From positions 1-64,000 of the forward strand of contig JBELJZ010000002.1 of NCBI GenBank assembly GCA_042089915.1: DNA of 64,000 bases. Direction: 5' to 3'. Numbering within the stretch: position 1 is the first letter of the stretch; each line of letters opens with the position of its first letter. A program made the position numbers and the translations under genes. The notes beneath the pieces are model-generated. The model ran no database searches. It was not told where the DNA came from and saw only the letters and a program-made list of their open reading frames with translations. The DNA is from UBA8752 sp002172485. GTDB lineage: Bacteria > Bacteroidota > Bacteroidia > Flavobacteriales_D > Sanyastnellaceae. Below, one piece after another: positions 35,876 to 43,763 of the stretch.

Positions 35876-37971
35876 AGCTCGCCCTGATCGGCAACCCCAA
35901 TTGCGGCAAATCGTCGCTGTTCAACCTGCTCACCGGGGCGCGGGCCAAGGTGGCCAACCTGCCGGGTGTGACCGTCGCTCCAACGCTGGCCCCACTTAAG
36001 GCCGACCGTGGCATTGAGCTGATTGACCTTCCCGGTACCTACAGCCTCAACCCGCGGGCACTGGATGAGGCTGTCACGCGGGACGCCCTGCTCGACCCTG
36101 ATCAGCGACCTGACGGTGTGGTCCTCGTCCTGGACTCGGCCAACATCAAGCGTAACCTCTACCTGTGCCTCCAGACGCTCGACCTGGGCATTCCCGCCAT
36201 TGTGGTCGTCAACGAAACTGCAGCCTTGCCCTGGGCCAAGTCCGCATTGGAAGACGCTCTGGGCGTGGAGGTGTTTGCCGTCCACGCCTTGCGCGGGCGG
36301 GGCACCAAGGCCTTGGCAAAGCGGATGTCCGATTGGCCCAATCGCCCGCCTGAAGTCCACCGTGAACCGGCGGCTGCACCGTGGAGTGAGCGCATCGACC
36401 TGGATGGCTTGCGCCAGGCACTGCCCGACATGACCGATGCCGGACTGCTGCGCCTTGTGAACTCCGATGGCACCCCAGATTGGCTCCGGACCCCGGCCAT
36501 CGCCCCCCTCGAGGCCGCCCGACAAGCGGCCGGTTGCGGACTCGCAGAACTTCAACTCGCCGAAGCCGGTCACCGGAGCCAAGCGGTGCGCCGTATCGCC
36601 CAGGCCGTGCTGCAGCAGAACGACCCCTTGGACCTCAACCTGAGCCGGAGGTTGGACCGCGTCCTCACGCACCGCATCGCAGGACCTGTGATCCTCATGG
36701 CGGTCTTCTTTCTCATCTTCCAAGCGGTCTATGCCTGGGCCACTTGGCCGATGGACCTGATTGACGCCGGCATGGGCGCCCTCATGGAGGCCGTCCGACT
36801 CGGCCTTACGCCGGGATGGTGGTCCGACCTCCTCGTCGACGGATTGCTCGCGGGCATCAGCGGCGTGGTCATCTTCGTTCCCCAAATCGCCCTGCTGTTC
36901 GGAGCCGTCGCGGCCCTTGAAGAAAGTGGGTACATGACCCGCGTGGCCTTCATGAACGACCGCTGGATGCGGTCCCTGGGCCTGGACGGACGGGCCACCA
37001 TTCCGCTGTTGGGCGGATTCGCTTGCGCTGTCCCGGCCATCCTCAGTGCGCGCATCATTCCTGGCAAGCGCGAACGGCTCCTGACCATCCTGATCACACC
37101 TTGGATGACGTGCTCCGCGCGGCTTCCAGTGTATTTGTTCCTGATTGGATTCGTGGTGCCAGACCAGCCCTGGGGACCGGGCGGCCTGTTCAACCTGCAG
37201 GGCTTGTTCCTGTTCACCATTTATGGCGCCGGATTGGTGGCCGGATTGGCCCTCGCTTGGATTTTGCACCGCGGACTGCCCAAGGCCGCGCCGACCCAAT
37301 TCCTCCAGGAATGGCCCCCCTACCGCGTGCCGTCCCTGAAGCGCACACTCGCACAAGTGGTACAGCAAGCCAAGGGATTCGTGGTGGGCGCCGGACAGGT
37401 CATCATCATCGTGTCCATTCTTCTGTGGGGCTTGTCCAACACTTCGCCAAGCGGGTTTGCCGAAGTGGATGAGGCGCATGTGCGTGTGGTCCAAGAACTG
37501 GACGGGGCGGACGAAGTTGCCTTGGCCCAGGCCGAGCTCGACTGGCAAGCCGCTCGTATGGATGCATCGTGGTCGGGCCGACTGGGCGCTTTCATCGAGC
37601 CGGCCATCGCCCCGCTGGGATACGACGGCCGGATGGGGGTGGCGTTGATCGCCTCCTTCGCTGCCCGGGAAGTCTTCGTCGGTACCATGGCCACATTGTA
37701 TGCTGCTCCGGAGGACGACGAGGGGATCCGGGCACTCCAACGTCGATTGGGTCAGGAAATCAACCCGAGCACCGGCATGCCCATTCTGAATGCAGCCACG
37801 GCGATGTCGCTCATCGTTTTCTACATGCTGGCCATGCAATGTCTGTCCACTGTCGCCATTGTCCGGCAGGAATTGGGAAGCTGGACTTGGGCCCTGCTTC
37901 AGACGGCTGGGATGACCTTATTGGCCTACCTCGGCGCTTGGGCAGCCTACGCCGCGCTCAGTGGGGTTTGA
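35872..37971 (+). CDS. feoB: Ferrous iron transporter FeoB
   Basis: 699 residues from the ATG at 35872 (ATGA with envC). N-terminal G domain: G1 GNPNCGKSS (7-15), G2 Thr in GVTVAP, G3 DLPGTYSL. The G4 site reads NETA at 114-117, where NxxD is expected. Then a helical GDI-like region and membrane gates (ALEESGYMTRVAFMNDRW, LLGGFACAVPAILSAR). Imports Fe(II) across the inner membrane. feoA is not upstream but convergent, overlapping the 3' end by 14 bp. Confidence 0.95.
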   Translation: MKLALIGNPNCGKSSLFNLLTGARAKVANLPGVTVAPTLAPLKADRGIELIDLPGTYSLNPRALDEAVTRDALLDPDQRPDGVVLVLDSANIKRNLYLCLQTLDLGIPAIVVVNETAALPWAKSALEDALGVEVFAVHALRGRGTKALAKRMSDWPNRPPEVHREPAAAPWSERIDLDGLRQALPDMTDAGLLRLVNSDGTPDWLRTPAIAPLEAARQAAGCGLAELQLAEAGHRSQAVRRIAQAVLQQNDPLDLNLSRRLDRVLTHRIAGPVILMAVFFLIFQAVYAWATWPMDLIDAGMGALMEAVRLGLTPGWWSDLLVDGLLAGISGVVIFVPQIALLFGAVAALEESGYMTRVAFMNDRWMRSLGLDGRATIPLLGGFACAVPAILSARIIPGKRERLLTILITPWMTCSARLPVYLFLIGFVVPDQPWGPGGLFNLQGLFLFTIYGAGLVAGLALAWILHRGLPKAAPTQFLQEWPPYRVPSLKRTLAQVVQQAKGFVVGAGQVIIIVSILLWGLSNTSPSGFAEVDEAHVRVVQELDGADEVALAQAELDWQAARMDASWSGRLGAFIEPAIAPLGYDGRMGVALIASFAAREVFVGTMATLYAAPEDDEGIRALQRRLGQEINPSTGMPILNAATAMSLIVFYMLAMQCLSTVAIVRQELGSWTWALLQTAGMTLLAYLGAWAAYAALSGV

Positions 37972-38188
37972 CCCACATCAGGTCTGCCTGCTCTTTCCGC
38001 AGCGTGACCACATGTCCGCCTGCCGACACAGCCAACGGGTCTCCCAACGGCGCAATATGGCGGACCTCAATGGCTTCACCCACGGTGCAGCCCATCTCCA
38101 TCAGCGCCAGCATCCCGTCCGCCGCATCAATGCGGGTCAAGGTGCCACCCTCGTCGGCAGCGAGATCACTGAGGCGTTTCAGTTCCAT
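37958..38188 (-). CDS. feoA: FeoA domain protein
   Basis: 76 residues, SH3-like FeoA fold: LSDLAADEGGTLTRI, a MALLMEMG-type helix (MLALMEMGCTVGEAIEV) and VTLRKEQADLMWV. Supports Fe(II) uptake by FeoB. Unlike the usual feoA-feoB operon it is encoded on the opposite strand, tail to tail with feoB, sharing 14 bp. A CAATTTTG element ends 4 nt before the ATG. Confidence 0.92.
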   Translation of the reverse strand: MELKRLSDLAADEGGTLTRIDAADGMLALMEMGCTVGEAIEVRHIAPLGDPLAVSAGGHVVTLRKEQADLMWVKPH

Positions 38189-38192
38189 GACA

Positions 38193-38200
38193 CAAAATTG
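38193..38200 (-). promoter_or_regulatory. -7-like box CAATTTTG for feoA
   Basis: Imperfect TAnnTTTG match on the minus strand, 4 nt before the feoA ATG and downstream of the tRNA-Val terminator. Confidence 0.35.
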
Positions 38201-38263
38201 GGGTCGACATCCCGCTCATGCCCTCCCATGAAGGGGGGATTTTGCGGCGGGCCATGTGGAGAC

Positions 38264-38297
38264 AAGAAAAAACCCGGACCGCTGTGGATCCGGGTTT
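38264..38297 (-). terminator. Terminator after tRNA-Val (GAC)
   Basis: 9-bp stem (38270-38278 / 38289-38297, AAACCCGGA with its complement) followed on the minus strand by a T-rich run. It lies just past the tRNA 3' end. Confidence 0.85.
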
Positions 38298-38302
38298 GTC
38301 TG

Positions 38303-38377
38303 TGGGTCATACTGGACTCGAACCAGTGACCTCTGCCCTGTCAAGGCAGCGCTCTGAACCAGCTGAGCTAATGACCC
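38303..38377 (-). tRNA. tRNA-Val (GAC)
   Basis: Cloverleaf on the minus strand: acceptor GGGTCAT/ATGACCC, anticodon stem CTGCC/GGCAG with loop TTGACAG (anticodon GAC), T arm CTGG-TTCGAGT-CCAG. Discriminator A; CCA is not encoded. Confidence 0.93.
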
Positions 38378-38394
38378 TCTGCTGAATCGGACGG

Positions 38395-38402
38395 CGAATA
38401 TA
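38395..38402 (-). promoter_or_regulatory. -7-like box TATATTCG for tRNA-Val (GAC)
   Basis: Minus-strand octamer 17 nt upstream of the mature tRNA 5' end, in the short gap after the sulfotransferase stop. Confidence 0.45.
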
Positions 38403-38431
38403 CGATTTCCCTTCGTCTGAGCGACACCCCG

Positions 38432-39370
38432 TCAACTCCAATGCGACAGGTCGCGGCCAATCAAGGCCTCGGTGGCGCGGATGTCCGCCTCGAACCTCGG
38501 CAGCAAGACCGCCCTGTCCTCCGGCGAGAGTGGGGCCAAGCCTTCCTGGGTATACCAGCCTCGGCCCACGGTTCGCTTCATGGGTTCTGGCAACCAACGG
38601 CCAGCAGCCGCTTTGACACCTGAGCGGGTCAGCCAGGCGTTGATCGACTCGAAGCGCGCACGCCCTGCCGGATTTCCCATGTTCCGCTCCACTTCCGGTA
38701 TGGCGGATTCCAATTCAAGCCATTCTCTTAGGTCGGTCCACGTCTCAGGCCGGTTGAGGTCTTCGTTGAGCAAGACTTTGACCTGAGCCGCCGGAAAGCG
38801 GTCCATCCAGCGGCGAAGGCCCTCGGCGTACAAGCCCGCTTCTACGAACAGTTCGCTTCGGCCCCAGCCGGGGTCCGGATGGGCGACATCCTGCGCGACC
38901 GCGTCCAATAGGTCCAGCGTGGTGAACCCGTATTTCCGGGCCATCAACCAATGCGAATGCAAGCGCTCGACCGGGTTGCGCAGGACCACCAACACCTTGG
39001 CGTGGGGATGGGCATCGGCCACACGTCCCGGTGCCGCCTCCGACCAGAGGTAGGATGTGCTGCACTCGCCGACGACTTCATTGTCGGGACCAGCATCTTC
39101 GAACAGCTTGGCGTAATCCTCCGGGTCTTGGACAAATCCGATTTGCCGGGGCTTCAAGGGCCGGTGCGCCAGGTATCCTTCCAAGTCGCCTGGGATGTTT
39201 GCCCGGAAGGCGGCACTGAACCGGTCGGGGTCAATGTCCGTAGCGAAGTGGTTGGGCTCCTTCAGGGCGCTCAAGTAGACTTGGGGATGTCGGGCGAGCC
39301 GGGCATGCAAGAGCGTGGTGCCCGACTTTGGAGCGCCAATCAGGAAGAAGTTCAGCGTCGTTTCCACCAT
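38432..39370 (-). CDS. Sulfotransferase
   Basis: 312 residues from the ATG at 39370; the longer ORF upstream is antisense or out-of-frame flippase sequence. PAPS-binding motifs are visible: 5'-phosphosulfate loop GAPKSGTTLLHARL near the N-terminus and the 3'-phosphate site VLRNPVERLHSHW. Transfers sulfate from PAPS to an acceptor, here probably a surface glycan or lipid given the adjacent flippase gene (inference). Overlaps the flippase 3' end by 19 bp. Confidence 0.9.
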   Translation of the reverse strand: MVETTLNFFLIGAPKSGTTLLHARLARHPQVYLSALKEPNHFATDIDPDRFSAAFRANIPGDLEGYLAHRPLKPRQIGFVQDPEDYAKLFEDAGPDNEVVGECSTSYLWSEAAPGRVADAHPHAKVLVVLRNPVERLHSHWLMARKYGFTTLDLLDAVAQDVAHPDPGWGRSELFVEAGLYAEGLRRWMDRFPAAQVKVLLNEDLNRPETWTDLREWLELESAIPEVERNMGNPAGRARFESINAWLTRSGVKAAAGRWLPEPMKRTVGRGWYTQEGLAPLSPEDRAVLLPRFEADIRATEALIGRDLSHWS

Positions 39371-40647
39371 CCGTTCGCCAAAGAAACCATCCAGAAGCCC
39401 TGCGTTCGCCGGACCCAAATCAATCCGACCACATTCCACACCCCCATGCCGATGGCCGCGGACCACGCCGCACCCACCAAGCCGTGAGCCGGCACCAACC
39501 ACAGGCCCAAGGCCAACTGGATCAGCGCCGACAACGCCAGAATGGCCAGCCCTGCCCGTTCGCCTCCCGTCATGTTGAGCAAGTACATCACCGGGCCCGA
39601 CAAGGCGTTGAGGGCCTGCGCTCCGGCCAGAATGCCCAACGCCATCACCGCCTCCCGGCACACGAAGGCAGCCCCCCACCACGACAGCAGCCAAGGACCC
39701 AGCAGCCACAGGAAAACCAAGCCCGGCAAGGCGACGGCGGTGTTCAACCAGCCAATCCGGTGCACCGTGCGCCGCAACCCTTCCTGGTCGCCCGCGGCAT
39801 GCTGCGCGCCAAACGTCGGGGCGCCGAGGGCGTTGACAGCAAATTGGGTGAACGTCAACAGGGCCGCCAGCCGAAAAGCAGCGCGATAATGGGCTACATC
39901 GGCCTCCGTCAACCAAGCGCTGAGCATGGCTGTGTCTGCCCAAGACAGCACCAGATGAAGCACGCTGCCCAGCCAAATGGGGAACGCCAATCGGGCCATG
40001 GAGATGTTCCCATTGCCCTCCTGACTACCATCGGCCTGGAACCGCTTCCCAAACCACCATCCCGCCCCCAAGACCGCCAAAGCCGCCATGAGGAGGCCGG
40101 ACAGGGCCAGGGCCAATGCAGGGTCCTCAATTCCAAAGAAGATGAGCAACCCCGCCAACAGCATCCACCACCCAGGCTGGAACAGCGCGTAGGTCGAGAC
40201 ATGGCCGGTGCCGCGCAAACACTCCGCGAGCCAGCCGATCACCACCCAGGCGCCCATGCCCCAGCCGATCCACGGCGACGGGCCCCATTCCTCCGCGAAG
40301 CCCAAGCTCCCCAATCCCGCCACAGCCAGACCGATCAGCACCATGGCCCCGGTCCACCGGCGGAAGGCACGCCGAATCCGCGCACCCTGCCCCTGGAAAG
40401 TCCACGCTCCGAAAGCTTTGACCACAGCACCCTCCCAGCCCCCGCGGAGCAAGGTGGCCCCCACGGTCACCCAGAGGATGAACAGCTCTGCCCGGCCCAA
40501 GGCGGCATCGCCCAAGCTGCGGGCCACCCACACCGAAAAGACGAAGCCGCCGAGGGCGCCGAGCACCTTCAACGTCAGCACTACGCCACTGCCGCCGAGC
40601 AGTCGGCGCCAGGAACCATCAAGGCGGGAAGTCGTGGGTGTGGGCAA
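39352..40647 (-). CDS. Polysaccharide flippase (Wzx/MATE-like)
   Basis: 431 residues, 12 or so hydrophobic helices rich in Gly/Ala/Trp, with the MOP-superfamily layout (LLGGSGVVLTLKVLGALGGFVFSVWVARSLG at the N-terminus, WADTAMLSAWL, FGAQHAAGD). Likely exports a lipid-linked oligosaccharide. The first start codon in the ORF is TTG at 40647; no ATG fits the N-terminal helix better. Co-transcribed with the sulfotransferase and flanked by tRNA genes on both sides. Confidence 0.82.
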   Translation of the reverse strand: MPTPTTSRLDGSWRRLLGGSGVVLTLKVLGALGGFVFSVWVARSLGDAALGRAELFILWVTVGATLLRGGWEGAVVKAFGAWTFQGQGARIRRAFRRWTGAMVLIGLAVAGLGSLGFAEEWGPSPWIGWGMGAWVVIGWLAECLRGTGHVSTYALFQPGWWMLLAGLLIFFGIEDPALALALSGLLMAALAVLGAGWWFGKRFQADGSQEGNGNISMARLAFPIWLGSVLHLVLSWADTAMLSAWLTEADVAHYRAAFRLAALLTFTQFAVNALGAPTFGAQHAAGDQEGLRRTVHRIGWLNTAVALPGLVFLWLLGPWLLSWWGAAFVCREAVMALGILAGAQALNALSGPVMYLLNMTGGERAGLAILALSALIQLALGLWLVPAHGLVGAAWSAAIGMGVWNVVGLIWVRRTQGFWMVSLANGWWKRR

Positions 40648-40667
40648 CGGTGGATGTCTTCCGGTAA

Positions 40668-40742
40668 TGGCAGCCCCGCCAGGAATCGAACCTGGATCAA
40701 ACGTTTAGGAAACGTCTATTCTATCCGTTGAACTACGGGGCC
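40668..40742 (-). tRNA. tRNA-Arg (CCT)
   Basis: Cloverleaf on the minus strand: acceptor GGCCCCG/CGGGGCT, anticodon stem GACGT/ACGTT with loop TTCCTAA (anticodon CCT), T arm CCAGG-TTCGATT-CCTGG. Discriminator G followed by CCA in the DNA. A CATCTTTG box lies 6 nt upstream (40749-40756). Confidence 0.93.
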
Positions 40743-40777
40743 TCCCGGCAAAGATGCGCCGCCTGTGGCGAAGGCAG

Positions 40778-40807
40778 AAAAAAGCCCCGACTCGCAGGAG
40801 CCGGGGC
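40778..40807 (-). terminator. Terminator after tRNA-Val (CAC)
   Basis: 9-bp stem (one G-T pair) built from GCCCCGGCT and AGTCGGGGC on the minus strand, followed by TTTTTT. It separates tRNA-Val from tRNA-Arg. Confidence 0.85.
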
Positions 40808-40809
40808 CG

Positions 40810-40887
40810 TGGTGGGCAATACTGGATTCGAACCAGTGACCTTTCGCGTGTGAGGCGAACGCTCTGAACCAACTGAGCTAATTGCCC
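40810..40887 (-). tRNA. tRNA-Val (CAC)
   Basis: Minus-strand cloverleaf: acceptor GGGCAAT/ATTGCCC, anticodon stem TTCGC/GCGAA with loop CTCACAC (anticodon CAC), T arm CTGG-TTCGAAT-CCAG. Discriminator A with encoded CCA (40810-40812). Close paralogue of the Val (GAC) gene at 38303. Confidence 0.93.
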
Positions 40888-40899
40888 GAAAAGGGACGG

Positions 40900-40907
40900 C
40901 AAAGATA
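40900..40907 (-). promoter_or_regulatory. -7 box TATCTTTG for tRNA-Val (CAC)
   Basis: Exact TAnnTTTG match on the minus strand, 12 nt before the mature 5' end. Confidence 0.5.
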
Positions 40908-41073
40908 GGTCGCATCAGGCGCTCCACCATCTCCCGTTGCAATGGGCACCCAATCCCGCAGGTGGGATGCAGACCGCTCACGCCTTTCATTTTACCCTTT
41001 ATAGGCATTATGCTTAAATCCGCCTTAACAATCTGCCCCTTCGTAGGAAACATTCGGGTGCAAACTTGCGCAC

Positions 41074-41211
41074 ATGTCACTCAGCGACCTTCTCACCATG
41101 CTGTCGTATTTCATGCAGCCCGTCACCAAGGCCAGCGCGGCTTATGACCTGAACGGAGACGGCATGATCACGACCTCCGACTTGCTCTTGATGCTCGGCC
41201 TGCTCGGCTGA
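41074..41211 (+). CDS. 45-residue dockerin-like small protein
   Basis: ATG at 41074, TGA at 41209-41211, below usual size cut-offs. The second half reads DLNGDGMITTSDLLLMLGLLG, a calcium-binding DxNxDG loop plus helix as in dockerin/EF-hand modules, and it closely echoes residues ~30-50 of the beta-roll protein at 8173 (NADGDSLIGAGDILEILGLFG). The first half is an amphipathic helix (SLSDLLTMLSYFMQ), perhaps the first half of the motif. No signal peptide; an in-frame TAG at 41044 limits any extension. It lies antisense between two minus-strand tRNA genes. It may be a real micro-protein or a relic of a larger secreted protein. Confidence 0.55.
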   Translation: MSLSDLLTMLSYFMQPVTKASAAYDLNGDGMITTSDLLLMLGLLG

Positions 41212-41216
41212 GTGCT

Positions 41217-41293
41217 TGGTGCGCCCTGCAGGACTTGAACCCGCGACCCAGGGATTATGAGTCCCCTGCTCTAACCAACTGAGCTAAGAGCGC
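41217..41293 (-). tRNA. tRNA with CAT anticodon (Ile2-like or elongator Met)
   Basis: Minus-strand cloverleaf: acceptor GCGCTCT/AGGGCGC, anticodon stem GGGGA/TCCCT with loop CTCATAA (CAT), T arm GCGGG-TTCAAGT-CCTGC. CCA is encoded (41217-41219). The GACTCATAATC stem-loop and TTCAAGTCC T arm look more like lysidine-modified tRNA-Ile2 than elongator tRNA-Met. Confidence 0.88.
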
Positions 41294-41316
41294 ATGCCGC
41301 TTTGTTGCGGATTCTG

Positions 41317-41324
41317 CTAAAATA
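41317..41324 (-). promoter_or_regulatory. -7-like box TATTTTAG for tRNA-CAT
   Basis: Minus-strand octamer 23 nt before the mature tRNA 5' end, in the 59-bp gap after rnr. A 6-bp inverted repeat containing the rnr stop codon (41339-41357) lies just before it. Confidence 0.35.
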
Positions 41325-41352
41325 AGGGGTCTGTCCCTGCTGACCGCGGCCG

Positions 41353-43668
41353 TCAGCCGGCGCCCAGCCACTCGAATTCGAGTTCGCGGCGCTGGACGTC
41401 GGCGCGGATGACCCGAATCCGGACTGCATTGCCCATGTGAATCTCCTGTCCCGTGTGCAACCCAACCAGGCACTGCCGTTCCGGATCCACGGAAAACCGG
41501 TCTGTGCTGATGTCCCGGATGTCGACGTAGCCCTCGCATTTGTTGTCGTTGAGCTCCACATAAACGGCCTTGCCTGAGATGCCGTTGACCACCCCGTCGA
41601 ATTCAGCACCCAGCTGCGTTCCGAGAAACTCGACCTGCTTGTACTTGATGCTGGCCCGCTCCGCTTCAGCCGCTCGCTTTTCGCGCTCACTGCTGTGGGC
41701 GCATGGTCCGTCCAACTCAGCCGCATCCAGCGCAGCACCCCCATCGAGGTAATGCTGCAGACTGCGGTGCACCATCATGTCCGGGTACCGGCGAATGGGC
41801 GAGGTGAAGTGGGTGTAGTGCTCGAACGCCAGGCCGTAGTGGCCGATGTTGTCGGTGCTGTATTCCGCCTTGGCCATGGACCGGATGGCCATCTGTTTGA
41901 CGATGCGTTCCTCGTCCTTGCCCTCGGCCATCTTCAGGAGCTGGCTGATCGCCCGGTGGGCCTGACCCGGCTCGGTGTCCGCCATTTTGTAGCCGAACTG
42001 GGCGACGAACTGGCGCAGCGACTTGAGCTTGGTCGGGTCGGGCGCATCGTGGATGCGGTACACTGCGCCGGGCGGGCGCTGGCCCTTGCACCCGGCGATC
42101 CACTTGGCCACCCGCACATTGGCGAGCAGCATGAAGTCCTCGATGAGCCGGTTGGCGTCCAGCATCCGCTTGATGAGGACCTCCACGGGCTTTCCATCGT
42201 CGTCGAGGCGGAATCGGACCTCTTCGGTGTTGAAGTCGATGCCCCCCGCCTTGAACCGGCGCGCGCGCATCTTCTTGGCCAAACGGTCCAAGCGCTTGAC
42301 CTCATCGGCGAGGTCTCCCTCCCCAGATTCAAGCCGCTCCTGCGCTTCGGCGTAAGTGAAACGCCGGTCCGAATGGATGACCGTCCGGCCGAACCACTCC
42401 TGGACCACTTGGCCCTGCTTGTCGAGCTCGAAGACGGCACTGAAGGCGTACCGGTCCTCGTTGGGCCGGAGCGAACACAGGTTGTTGGACAGCACCTCGG
42501 GCAGCATGGGGATGGTCCGGTCGACCAGGTAGACGCTGGTGGCGCGCTCCACGGCTTCCTCCTCGATGCGGCTTCCGGGCCGGACGTAGTGGGTCACGTC
42601 CGCGATGTGGACGCCCACTTCGAGGTGGCCGCTGTCGAGGTCCCGCACGCTCAGGGCATCGTCGAAATCCTTGGCGTCCTCCGGGTCGATGGTGAACGTG
42701 GTCACGTCGCGCATGTCGCGCCGACGGCCGATCTCTTTCGGGTCGAGTTCTTGGGGAATGGTCTCCGCTTCAGCCGCCACGTCCTCGGGAAAATGGTAGG
42801 GCAGTCCGTACTCCAGCAGGATGGCGTGCATTTCCGCTTCGTGGACGCCGGGCGCACCGAGCACCTCCACGACCTCTGCGATGGGCGGGTCGTCCGGCGA
42901 TGCCCAATCCTCGAGGCGCACCGCCACCTTGACATCCGTGGGCGCGTCGTGCAGGAAGCGGGCGGGGATGAGGAAGTCGCGGTGAAGCCGCTTGTCCGTG
43001 GGAATGCCAAAGGCGTAATCCTTGACGGGCTGCAGCATGACGACGTACAGTTCACGCGCCCGCTTCACCACCCGGGCGACGTAAGGCACTTTGCGGCGGC
43101 CGCGGTTCATCCAGCCGACCTCCACGGTGTCTCCCCAAAAGGCGGTGCCGGTGTTGCCCTTGGGCAACATGAGGTCCTCCGATTCTCCGGGAACACTCAC
43201 GAAGCCTTTGCCATACTTGGTGATTTGAATGGTGCCTGTGACCACGTCACCATGCTGGGGGCGGGCGCCAGACTTGCGGTCCTTGCCGCGGTCCCGGCCG
43301 CCGCGGGCGGCGGATCGGCCGCCTTGGTCCGGCATCATGAAGCGGCCCTTGCCCACTTCGACGAGCACGCCCTTGCCCGCCTGTTCCCGCATCAGTCCAT
43401 GCAGCATGTCGCGCATGTCGTGGTCTGCAATGCCCATCGTGCTCGCGACTTGGCGGGCATTCAGGGGACGGCCTTTCAGCTTGCGGAAAATCTCGAGGAC
43501 ATCGCCGAGGTACCGGCTCGCCCCGCTGAGGCTTTGACGGCGACCCATCGGGGCGTCCACCGCCGATTTGCGTGACCGTGACCGGCCGGAGGACCCTCCG
43601 ATTCCGTCGGGACCGACCTTTCGTCCTTTCCCCTTCCGCTGTCCGCCTCCTTTGCGCTTTCCGGCCAT
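41353..43668 (-). CDS. rnr: Ribonuclease R
   Basis: 771 residues. Very basic N-terminus (MAGKRKGGGQRKGKGRK), a winged-helix region, cold-shock OB domains (KYGKGFVSVPGESEDLML), an RNB catalytic domain with the Asp cluster in DPEDAKDFDDALSV, and a C-terminal S1 domain (FDGVVNGISGKAVYVELND). A 3'-5' exoribonuclease for structured RNA and tmRNA-linked decay. Followed on the same strand by the tRNA-CAT gene. Confidence 0.96.
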   Translation of the reverse strand: MAGKRKGGGQRKGKGRKVGPDGIGGSSGRSRSRKSAVDAPMGRRQSLSGASRYLGDVLEIFRKLKGRPLNARQVASTMGIADHDMRDMLHGLMREQAGKGVLVEVGKGRFMMPDQGGRSAARGGRDRGKDRKSGARPQHGDVVTGTIQITKYGKGFVSVPGESEDLMLPKGNTGTAFWGDTVEVGWMNRGRRKVPYVARVVKRARELYVVMLQPVKDYAFGIPTDKRLHRDFLIPARFLHDAPTDVKVAVRLEDWASPDDPPIAEVVEVLGAPGVHEAEMHAILLEYGLPYHFPEDVAAEAETIPQELDPKEIGRRRDMRDVTTFTIDPEDAKDFDDALSVRDLDSGHLEVGVHIADVTHYVRPGSRIEEEAVERATSVYLVDRTIPMLPEVLSNNLCSLRPNEDRYAFSAVFELDKQGQVVQEWFGRTVIHSDRRFTYAEAQERLESGEGDLADEVKRLDRLAKKMRARRFKAGGIDFNTEEVRFRLDDDGKPVEVLIKRMLDANRLIEDFMLLANVRVAKWIAGCKGQRPPGAVYRIHDAPDPTKLKSLRQFVAQFGYKMADTEPGQAHRAISQLLKMAEGKDEERIVKQMAIRSMAKAEYSTDNIGHYGLAFEHYTHFTSPIRRYPDMMVHRSLQHYLDGGAALDAAELDGPCAHSSEREKRAAEAERASIKYKQVEFLGTQLGAEFDGVVNGISGKAVYVELNDNKCEGYVDIRDISTDRFSVDPERQCLVGLHTGQEIHMGNAVRIRVIRADVQRRELEFEWLGAG

Positions 43669-43763
43669 GGCCTTCCTCGATTTGCCAGCAAGGTGGTGAC
43701 CCCAAAGGACGATTCAACGCAGAAAATCAACAGTTGTGACCGTTCCCTTGCGAACTTCCCCGC

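Noticed and set aside
35185..37839. Minus-strand ORF of 884 residues opposite envC and feoB
   Set aside because: Both plus-strand genes are clearly conserved families; the antisense reading has no recognisable domain.
38220..38243. CCCTCC...GGGGGG hairpin upstream of feoA as a terminator or riboswitch
   Set aside because: Short, poorly placed for feoB (about 250 bp past its stop) and without a clear T run on the minus strand; no riboswitch consensus recognised.
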